64,000 nt of DNA. Origin: Escherichia boydii (GTDB lineage Bacteria; Pseudomonadota; Gammaproteobacteria; Enterobacterales; Enterobacteriaceae). The stretch is taken from contig CP169086.1 in NCBI GenBank assembly GCA_041890495.1, positions 62,001 through 126,000 on the forward strand. The letters run 5' to 3'. The position numbers and the translations under genes were made by a program. Shown here piece by piece: positions 57,231 to 64,000 of the stretch (position 1 is its first letter; each line of letters starts with the position of its first letter). A model generated the notes under the pieces. It saw nothing but the letters and a program-made list of their open reading frames with translations. It made no database searches and had not been told where the DNA came from.

Positions 57231-58292
57231 ATGATGGTGAAAAAATTCAAAAAGTTACTTTTAGAGTTCATTGTAGCAGTTATGCTTTCGCTTTCTATAC
57301 CGGGTATGGCTATGGCAGCAGATGCTGGAGTCCCTGGGGCTATGTGTCAGTCAGCTGGAGTGTGGCAGGGCTTGATTAAGAATATCTGTTGGAGCTGCAT
57401 TTTTCCCATGAGGATAATGGGCATAGGGGCAGCTCCAGAAGGCGCTGCTCCTTCACGTCCGGGTTGCTACTGCACAGATCAGAACGGCGTACCGGAAATA
57501 GGTTGGCAATTGAGCTTCTTTCAGCCGGTGAAGATTGTAGAAGTTGTAAAGAGCCCCTGGTGCAGCCCCTTTCTTGAAGGCACGATGCTTCAAAAATCGC
57601 AGTTTGATATTGGTAAAAGCAACACAAATCAGCCAATGACAGCAACTGAAGCCGGATTTTACGATGTTCATCTTTGGGAGTTCCCAATCATGACAATGCT
57701 CAAATTACTGATTATTGGCGAGTGCACTGCTGAACCCTATATAGATGCCAGCCTGACCTATATAAGCGAAGTGGACCCTATGTGGGAAAGTGATCTGCTT
57801 ACACTCGTCCTGAATCCAGAGGCAGTAGTTTTTGCAAACCCAATTGCCTCAATGGTGTGCGCTGCTGACTGTGTAGCAGTAACAGCAGGAAAGGATAATC
57901 TCGCTGCATACTTTTGTGCCGGATGCGATGGCAACCTTTATCCATTAACCGGCCACATTTACGCAAATGATGACGCTGTAAGGACGAGTTCACTGATTAC
58001 CCAGCGTCTTCTGACTAAACTACATCGCCAGGGAATGCTGATGCGAACGATGGGAGCAGACGCAATGTGTGAGAAAACGTGGGAATACTTTACACCTCGT
58101 TCCCAGTATCGGCTTTCAATGCTTTTCCCAACTCCTGAGGCGAAAGGGCCGGATTGCTGTCATCGTCTTGGTGATTCGGTACATGACTGGTCAACCCTTA
58201 AAGGTGGGCGCAAAAAAATAGGCAATGATAATTATGTCTATATGTTGTGGCGTTACAATGACTGTTGCGTCAGATTTATACCAGGCGCTTGA
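57231..58292 (+). CDS. trhU: Conjugal transfer protein TrhU (TraU family)
   Basis: ATG 57231 gives 353 residues; the frame is open further left, but that part belongs to the small gene before it. A signal peptide ends near MAMAA. The TraU domain is rich in Cys (NICWSCIFPMR, GCYCTDQNG, ADCVAVTAGKDN, CCHRLGD) and conserved in Trp and Pro. TraU is periplasmic and needed for DNA transfer and pilus assembly. An AAAAGTTACTTTT palindrome sits near its start (57250-57262). Confidence 0.92.
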   Translation: MMVKKFKKLLLEFIVAVMLSLSIPGMAMAADAGVPGAMCQSAGVWQGLIKNICWSCIFPMRIMGIGAAPEGAAPSRPGCYCTDQNGVPEIGWQLSFFQPVKIVEVVKSPWCSPFLEGTMLQKSQFDIGKSNTNQPMTATEAGFYDVHLWEFPIMTMLKLLIIGECTAEPYIDASLTYISEVDPMWESDLLTLVLNPEAVVFANPIASMVCAADCVAVTAGKDNLAAYFCAGCDGNLYPLTGHIYANDDAVRTSSLITQRLLTKLHRQGMLMRTMGADAMCEKTWEYFTPRSQYRLSMLFPTPEAKGPDCCHRLGDSVHDWSTLKGGRKKIGNDNYVYMLWRYNDCCVRFIPGA

Positions 58293-58310
58293 TTTCTAAG
58301 GGTAAAAATA

Positions 58311-61300
58311 ATGAAACTTAGAAAAACGATAGCTTCAACTATTATTGCATCAATGATTGCCAATACTATGAGTTGGGCTTTTTATATCTCTCTCATAAAT
58401 ATGGTAATGACTCCTCGTATTTATGCGGCAGACGCTATATTTGACCAGCTCGAAAGTAACTTTAATCTTGCTAATCCTAACGCAAATCGCAATGCGACAA
58501 CCAGTGCTCAGGACATTGTTGAGAAGTACAAGAATGCGGATTCAGGCGAGAATGTCAGTGGGAAGATCACCGAGAAATACGTGGGTAAAGCCGAATCCGC
58601 TAATCTTAATCTCGGAAAGTATGGGGCAGGGAACTCAAATGAAAGTGTCATGAAAAATGCCGCATCCGATGGAAAGTCCATTGGTAGCGCCGTACAACTG
58701 CCGAGTATGTCTGGAGGGACAATCAATTCAAACTATACCAAGGAAGGGGCAAAGCTGCTCTCTCGGGATGCTAATGGCAACATTGGTATAAGCAGTAATC
58801 CCAATACTACTCCTGGAACCAAAACAAATACCGGAGAGATTTTCAGCTCAGAGCAAAAGCACAGCGATATTAAGTTCAATGCCGCAGATCGTTATGGGGA
58901 TGAGGATGGCTTTGTAAACGATATAAAGAATCGGAAAAGCCAGTTATTTGATGCTCAAAGTTATGATGGCGTTGCCTACCGCACCCTCGTAAATGCTAAC
59001 AAGGACAACCCGGCATCATCTATAAAGCCTAACGATCCCATGTTTACTGCGGGGAGAAATGAGATAACAAATGCTGTTGCTGGTACTGGAAACTGGCTTC
59101 AGAACTGTAATGTTGAGACCTCTAAAAAAACAGTAACCACACACTATCCTGATTACAAAGAGTTCTACTGTAACTCGCCTAAGCAAGATAACTTCAGCAG
59201 CTGCACGATAACCCGTGATTTCTCAGTCCCTGTTTACATTTCAGGCGGTAACGGAGACATGTCAATGTGCGGCGATAATTGTGTCCGTATTTGGTTTGGC
59301 CGCCGAGATGATAACTACTGGAGTGACGGTGTCTTCGATAACGAATTGACCCTGAAGTTTCATCCGGATGCGAAATTGGCCTCAGCAAAGATCATTAATG
59401 CCGAGTGGGATGACCACATGAGGGTAACACTTGATGGTACGCAAATTTTTGCGCATATCGATGGTCAATATCGAGATAGTGAATATCCCGCGCCAAAAGG
59501 AAAATGGGAGCTCGATAAATCTTGGAAGCTAGATAGGGTTTTTGATATTACAGATAAAGTAAGACAATCTGTTTATCAGGAGCCTGACCGTGAAGTAACG
59601 ATGGCATCAAGAGTATGGGTGGGGGGCAATGGTGAAGGTTACTTCGAAGTTGAATTAACATTTGAAAATATGAAGCTCGAAGATAAGCACGTCCAGGAAC
59701 CAGCTGGTTGTTACGATGCTGTACAAACACCAAATACATTCTGCCGTTTCGATAGGTTTAAAGATATGGATGTTGGCACAAAGCGGCTTCCGGAAAGCGT
59801 GCTTTCAATGGCAAAGCCGCTGTATGAAGGTGATAAAGGTTTTCTTACCTGGAAGACTAACCTTGAAGGTTATTTTTGTGATCCATTGGCTAAAGACAAG
59901 ATTTGCTCTTATGACGCTAGTGGGAAAATTATGAAAGACGCTAATGGAAAGGACCTCTGTTACAACTATGAAGAAATTAAGAGTATGCCTGATGCATGTA
60001 GCACTTATAAAAATGATGCAGCATGTGTACTCGATAAACAAACATGTGCAGAGGGTTGGTTCGATGAGGGCACTAACAGCTGCTACATGTATGAACAGAA
60101 ATACACCTGTGACAGAGGTAAGGATGTAGTTCGTGAGGTTGAATCTTCTACAAATGCCTGTGTTGGCATGATCCCATGTTCTGGAGGAACATGCGAAACT
60201 GGGCCAAAGGAAGAGAACAACGATTTTGGAAAAGTTGCGGCTTATTCAAACATGGTTCAGTACATGCAGGGCGAAGCCAAATGCGAAGACCCTAACGATG
60301 CCAATTCCTGTTCTGTCTTTGAAGGAAAACCTGAATGGTGTGGTCGTTCAGTAGGTTTTGTAAATGGCCTGGCAAAGACGGACTGCTGCGAAGCACCGCA
60401 GGGAACCGCAGGAGCACTTGAAGGTATCATGCTTGCCGGATCTATGATCAGAAACACTAACTGGACCAGAGTTAATGCTCAGCTAATAAAATGGACCGGC
60501 GGTGATACAGGTACATGGGCTTCTATGTCCAATGCGGTCGGTGAGTGGACTGCATCAGCTGGTAAAACAGTAGGGCAAATGTGGAACAACGTCACGAGCT
60601 CCTTAACGAGCGTATATGAAAACGTCGCTGGTAATCTAAGCAGGGCAGTTGGGTCTTCCGCAACTTCTGGAGGGGCAGGAGGTGCTGGCCAGTTGGCACA
60701 GGAAACAATGTCCAGCTTCGGTATAGGTCAGCTTAAGCAGATGGCAATGAAGAAAGCCTACGAATTGCTACCAGATACAGTTCGTGACTTTGTCTTTAAG
60801 AACGTTGCTACTACCGGAGGAGAGGTTGTCTTCTCGGCTGCGGTTCAAAACTTTATGCTTGCATTAAACGTGATCGGTTGGATTTATACAGCCTATCAGG
60901 TCACTAAAATGCTTTTAGAAATGTTGGTAGCATGCGACCAGAAAGAGATGGAAGCTTCTATTCATAAGAATCAAAAATCCTGTTTTACATTAGATACGGA
61001 ACGATGCGTCAAATATCTGAATGTTGGTTTCACAAAGAAATGCGTTAAAAAAGCAACAGACATGTGCTGTTATAATTCCATGTTGTCACGCGTTATTATG
61101 CAACAAGCTTATCCGCAATTAGGAATAGACCCTGTCGCCTCTAATTGCGTGGGGCTATCAATAAAGCAAATACAGCAACTGGATTTCGATAAAATTGATC
61201 TGACGGAGTGGATTAATGATGCAGTTCAGGTAGGAGAAGTTCCTGATCAATATTCAAAATTCTCCGAAGAATCAATTGTGGAAAACTTACCATTCCAGAA

Positions 61301-61499
61301 TGAGAACTATCAACTTCCATCAGAACGTACCAAGGAAGCAATGGGCGGTGAAGAAAATATGATAAAGGCCAGACAAGAAAATGCTCAGGCTATAAAAGAG
61401 GAAAATGTAGATTGTAGCTATTTACCTCGACCGGCCATATGTGAGGTAGGTTCAACTACGCTGGATCCTGTTACGGGCAAGCAGTTGCCGAAATATTGA
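58311..61499 (+). CDS. trhN: Mating-pair stabilisation protein TrhN (TraN family)
   Basis: The 1,062-residue protein has a signal peptide (ending about IYAA) and many Cys residues in the second half (CSYDASG, CYNYEEI, GMIPCSGGTCETG, CDQKEMEASI, CCYNSMLSR), the TraN mark. It is longer than F TraN (~600). TraN is an outer-membrane protein that contacts the recipient. A hydrophobic stretch lies near residues 840-875. One AAAGTAACTTT palindrome is at 58453-58463. Confidence 0.9.
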   Translation: MKLRKTIASTIIASMIANTMSWAFYISLINMVMTPRIYAADAIFDQLESNFNLANPNANRNATTSAQDIVEKYKNADSGENVSGKITEKYVGKAESANLNLGKYGAGNSNESVMKNAASDGKSIGSAVQLPSMSGGTINSNYTKEGAKLLSRDANGNIGISSNPNTTPGTKTNTGEIFSSEQKHSDIKFNAADRYGDEDGFVNDIKNRKSQLFDAQSYDGVAYRTLVNANKDNPASSIKPNDPMFTAGRNEITNAVAGTGNWLQNCNVETSKKTVTTHYPDYKEFYCNSPKQDNFSSCTITRDFSVPVYISGGNGDMSMCGDNCVRIWFGRRDDNYWSDGVFDNELTLKFHPDAKLASAKIINAEWDDHMRVTLDGTQIFAHIDGQYRDSEYPAPKGKWELDKSWKLDRVFDITDKVRQSVYQEPDREVTMASRVWVGGNGEGYFEVELTFENMKLEDKHVQEPAGCYDAVQTPNTFCRFDRFKDMDVGTKRLPESVLSMAKPLYEGDKGFLTWKTNLEGYFCDPLAKDKICSYDASGKIMKDANGKDLCYNYEEIKSMPDACSTYKNDAACVLDKQTCAEGWFDEGTNSCYMYEQKYTCDRGKDVVREVESSTNACVGMIPCSGGTCETGPKEENNDFGKVAAYSNMVQYMQGEAKCEDPNDANSCSVFEGKPEWCGRSVGFVNGLAKTDCCEAPQGTAGALEGIMLAGSMIRNTNWTRVNAQLIKWTGGDTGTWASMSNAVGEWTASAGKTVGQMWNNVTSSLTSVYENVAGNLSRAVGSSATSGGAGGAGQLAQETMSSFGIGQLKQMAMKKAYELLPDTVRDFVFKNVATTGGEVVFSAAVQNFMLALNVIGWIYTAYQVTKMLLEMLVACDQKEMEASIHKNQKSCFTLDTERCVKYLNVGFTKKCVKKATDMCCYNSMLSRVIMQQAYPQLGIDPVASNCVGLSIKQIQQLDFDKIDLTEWINDAVQVGEVPDQYSKFSEESIVENLPFQNENYQLPSERTKEAMGGEENMIKARQENAQAIKEENVDCSYLPRPAICEVGSTTLDPVTGKQLPKY

Positions 61500-61501
61500 A
61501 G

Positions 61502-61526
61502 AAGGGGCCGTTAGGCCCCTTTTTTA
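61502..61526 (+). terminator. Rho-independent terminator after trhN
   Basis: Stem AAGGGGCC/GGCCCCTT with a 4-nt loop and a T run, 2 bp after the trhN stop. It ends the trhPWUN operon and may also serve the convergent lipoprotein gene. Confidence 0.85.
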
Positions 61527-61527
61527 A

Positions 61528-62400
61528 TTACTTGGCTTTCAATGTTTTTTCTGGGAAGCCTTTTTTACCGTATTCACCGGTAAAGAGGTAATAATCTTTT
61601 CCGTTGATGGAGGCTGCAACACCCCCTGGAGTTGTTGTATTTGGGCTATCAGAACGGAAAATGATACCCGAAAAATCAGCGCTTGTTTCGTTTCCTTTAA
61701 ATGGGATGAACACATAACGAATTACAGCGTAATCACCAGCGGGAAGGTTTAGCTGAGGAATTTCGGTTCCTGTTGCGGGGCGAATCGCCTGAAAGCTGTA
61801 CATTGAATCTGTAGGGAAAACATCAGCATCAGGCTTAGAGGGCAGATCACAGGTACTCCATTTATTGACGACTGCCATATCAATTTTACATGTGGTCAGA
61901 GCTGCTTTCTGTTTTTCAGGGTTGTATCCAAATGAGGCCTGAGTTGCTTTTGTGTGCTCAAAAACATACTTAGCTCCTTCACGTACCAAACTTTCATCAT
62001 TGTAAGTTAATTTTTTTGGATTGGGGACGAACACTAGGTATTGATTGACCTGGATGTATTCGGCGTCAGAAGAACTGTACAAAGAGCCGAGGCTCATGAT
62101 CCCAAAACCTTTTAGACCGCCTGTTACGTAGCCCATCGAACTATTGATGAGATACTTAGAAAGAAAGTTGTCGGCATCCCCTCCAGGAGTAACCTCTTGC
62201 TCCTTAAAATTAACGTCGAAGCCAGCAAACGAATAGGCATTCTTGGCGACAGAATCATTTGCATTAGCATGCCAGTACTGGCCGTGACTGTACGCATTCA
62301 GAGCGGTGCCTGGCGTAGTGCCGGTGTCACCGGCACAACCCGATAGGGAAACACCAATGACGACAGAAGAGACCAGAGATACTAAACGTGAAAGTTTCAT
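61528..62400 (-). CDS. Lipoprotein of unknown function, 290 aa
   Basis: The lipobox LSGC with Cys at about residue 22 marks it as a lipoprotein. The mature part is soluble, with one Cys pair (LTTCKIDM, STCDLPSK). AAAGGGC precedes the ATG. It is convergent with trhN and divergent from trhI. No family is recognised. Confidence 0.65.
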   Translation of the reverse strand: MKLSRLVSLVSSVVIGVSLSGCAGDTGTTPGTALNAYSHGQYWHANANDSVAKNAYSFAGFDVNFKEQEVTPGGDADNFLSKYLINSSMGYVTGGLKGFGIMSLGSLYSSSDAEYIQVNQYLVFVPNPKKLTYNDESLVREGAKYVFEHTKATQASFGYNPEKQKAALTTCKIDMAVVNKWSTCDLPSKPDADVFPTDSMYSFQAIRPATGTEIPQLNLPAGDYAVIRYVFIPFKGNETSADFSGIIFRSDSPNTTTPGGVAASINGKDYYLFTGEYGKKGFPEKTLKAK

Positions 62401-62579
62401 TTAAAGCCCTTTTTGTAATGTCTTTTGAAGATGGAACCATTATTCCATAGTCACGCGTTTCACAAACAACCTGATTGCATAAAAAAGGGAAAAAAGTGAT
62501 TTCCAGTAGAACCAGCAGTACACAAGAAAAGCGCTTTTATAAAAATGTATAATTATTAAAACGAAGTAATGAGGTTGAA
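62401..62579. promoter_or_regulatory. Divergent promoter region, lipoprotein gene and trhI
   Basis: A 179-bp AT-rich spacer that must hold both promoters. No repeat or operator is evident. Confidence 0.45.
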
Positions 62580-64000
62580 ATGGGTAAGCCAACAGAAGAG
62601 CAAAGACCTGTTATCGAGAATGCTAGCGCAAACAATATGGTGATAGCAGCGCCTGGATCAGGCAAATCTTTCACCATGATAGAAGCGGTTATATCAATTC
62701 TCAAAAAGTATCCATATGCAAGAATCGGGATGGTGACCTTTACTCGCGCTGCAACAAACGCACTTGCAGCAAAGTTACAAAAGCGATTGAGCAAGAAGGA
62801 TCGTGACCGGGTGCTGGTGGATACTTTTCACGGACTCGTTAAGAAGCAACTGGACATGATTCGCTGGCCGGGAAAGATGCTGATAGGGCCAGCACAGAGA
62901 TCTGTCATTCACAGAGCTTTGAAAGAATCCGGTGTAACGATGAAGTTTGCTGAAGCTGAATTCGTTATAGATGCTATCGGCAGGGAAATGGATACGGATG
63001 TGATTTCAGTTCGGCATAACAGACAACAGATCCATTTGTTTAATACCTATCAGGCGTTATGCCAGAAAGACCATGTGGCGGACCTCAATGCTCTTTCAAA
63101 ATTTGTTGTCGGTCAAATGCATTCGGGAAAAATGCGCACGTTAGATTTGACACATTTGATAGTAGATGAAGTTCAGGATACTGACTCTATACAATTCTCA
63201 TGGATAGCATTGCATACAAGAGCTGGAGTCTATACGAGCATAGTTGGTGACGATGATCAGGCCATCTACTCCTTCAGATCCTCAGGCGGAGTCAAAATCT
63301 TTCAACAGTTTGAAAAACACTTCAAACCTAACATATTTTACTTAAACACATGCTTTAGGTGTGAACCTGAAATTTTAGAGGTGGCCGGAGCACTGATAGG
63401 AAAGAATGTTTACCGTTATGCCAAAGAGCTACGCTCGGCAAAAACGGGAGGAGGAAAGGTCACTTTTCGTTCATATGTAGATATGGAGGAACAGATACAG
63501 GGTATCTTAAGCCTTATAAATCAGGATCCACAGGGATGGGCAATTCTAAGCCGCAATAATGCTCACTTGGATGAGCTTGAGAATTTGATCGAACAGCCAG
63601 TTATTCGTTACGGTGGTAAATCATTCTGGGATGAAAAAGAAACAAGCGATGTGTTAAGCCTTATGGCTTTTTTCCGACAATCAAATGATCCTCGCTTAAT
63701 GAAGAGAGTATTGGCATTGTTTGGAGAACAGGAATCAGTTTTGGATGAAGTGGCATTGAGTATGAGAGGAAGAAAAGTTACTTTTGGCGACCTTGCCATC
63801 CCGGAAGGCAGTTCTCTCGAAACAAAAACATTACATTCAAACTTCGTGCGCTTTACCCAGGAAAGTACTGATAACGTTGAGATAGCAAAACGTTTCGCCA
63901 ACCTTACGAAATGGATGGAATCGTCGTCAATCAAGATGAGGACTAATAAAGGTACAGCAACCTTAACAAAAATTGCTTTAGACACTTGTAAACAGTGGGC
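62580..64000 (+). CDS. trhI: UvrD/Rep-type DNA helicase TrhI, N-terminal 473 residues (runs off the window)
   Basis: Superfamily 1 motifs are in order: TEEQRPVIE (Q motif), APGSGKS (Walker A), TFTRAATNAL, LIVDEVQDTD (motif II), GDDDQAIYSFRSS (motif III) and NTCFRCEPEI (motif IV). It unwinds DNA in the 3'-5' sense by family. In IncHI plasmids trhI ends the Tra2 block. The C-terminus lies beyond the window. One palindrome (AAAGTTACTTT, 63774-63784) and a one-mismatch copy (63456) lie within it. Confidence 0.88.
   Translation, partial: MGKPTEEQRPVIENASANNMVIAAPGSGKSFTMIEAVISILKKYPYARIGMVTFTRAATNALAAKLQKRLSKKDRDRVLVDTFHGLVKKQLDMIRWPGKMLIGPAQRSVIHRALKESGVTMKFAEAEFVIDAIGREMDTDVISVRHNRQQIHLFNTYQALCQKDHVADLNALSKFVVGQMHSGKMRTLDLTHLIVDEVQDTDSIQFSWIALHTRAGVYTSIVGDDDQAIYSFRSSGGVKIFQQFEKHFKPNIFYLNTCFRCEPEILEVAGALIGKNVYRYAKELRSAKTGGGKVTFRSYVDMEEQIQGILSLINQDPQGWAILSRNNAHLDELENLIEQPVIRYGGKSFWDEKETSDVLSLMAFFRQSNDPRLMKRVLALFGEQESVLDEVALSMRGRKVTFGDLAIPEGSSLETKTLHSNFVRFTQESTDNVEIAKRFANLTKWMESSSIKMRTNKGTATLTKIALDTCKQW

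Noticed and set aside
1..64000. tRNA, rRNA, riboswitch or integron structures.
   Set aside because: I saw no cloverleaf with a CCA end, no rRNA core, no known aptamer and no attC or integrase on reading both strands.

Overview
The window looks like the backbone of a large, low-GC conjugative plasmid of the IncHI group from an enterobacterium. It has a Tra2-type block of F-like mating-pair genes in the IncHI order (trhA-L-E-K-B-V-C, then trhP-W-U-N-I), two partition systems (parAB and stbAB), and two paralogous RepHIA/RepFIB-type initiators, each with its own iterons. All family calls are from reading the proteins; no database was searched. No relaxase, oriT, tRNA, rRNA or resistance gene is visible.

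Layout. 0-5.4 kb: the edge of a secreted Ig-like gene, then two short operons of unknown genes, one with a NPPF-type methyltransferase. 5.8-10.2 kb: a secreted Ig-like gene cut by a 1,956-bp IS100-like IS21-family element (7612-9567) with a 5-bp target duplication. 10.3-14.4 kb: replicon 1, with an 81-bp-period array of inverted iteron pairs, a Rep gene and two blocks of 21-bp-period direct iterons. 14.4-26.3 kb: an intact Ig-like paralogue, small membrane proteins, a DUF4942-type methyltransferase, two ParB-like proteins without ParA partners, a Dam-type methylase and a DnaJ-type zinc-finger protein. 26.3-28.4 kb: replicon 2. 28.7-38.4 kb: the pilus operon. 38.4-41.5 kb: eight ~249-bp tandem repeats, then parAB. 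43.8-46.5 kb: a four-gene operon of exported proteins plus a degenerate phosphatase. 46.8-50.4 kb: stbAB and a three-gene operon in the position of htdAFK. 50.5-64 kb: a 1,434-residue exported protein, trhPWUN, a lipoprotein and the start of the trhI helicase.

How it fits together. The trh genes build the pilus and envelope channel. TrhA would be processed by TrhP, TrhC is the motor ATPase, TrhV/K/B form the envelope-spanning core, and TrhW/U/N are periplasmic or outer-membrane assembly factors. ParAB and StbAB give double partitioning. A plasmid-borne Dam-type enzyme and clusters of GATC beside both iteron sets suggest methylation-linked control of replication.

The most striking signal is an 11-bp palindrome, AAAGTNACTTT, found 20 times in perfect form across the window, inside genes and between them. 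Roughly 0.1 copy would be expected by chance. It looks like the site of a plasmid-wide DNA-binding protein, and the two orphan ParB-like proteins are natural candidates.
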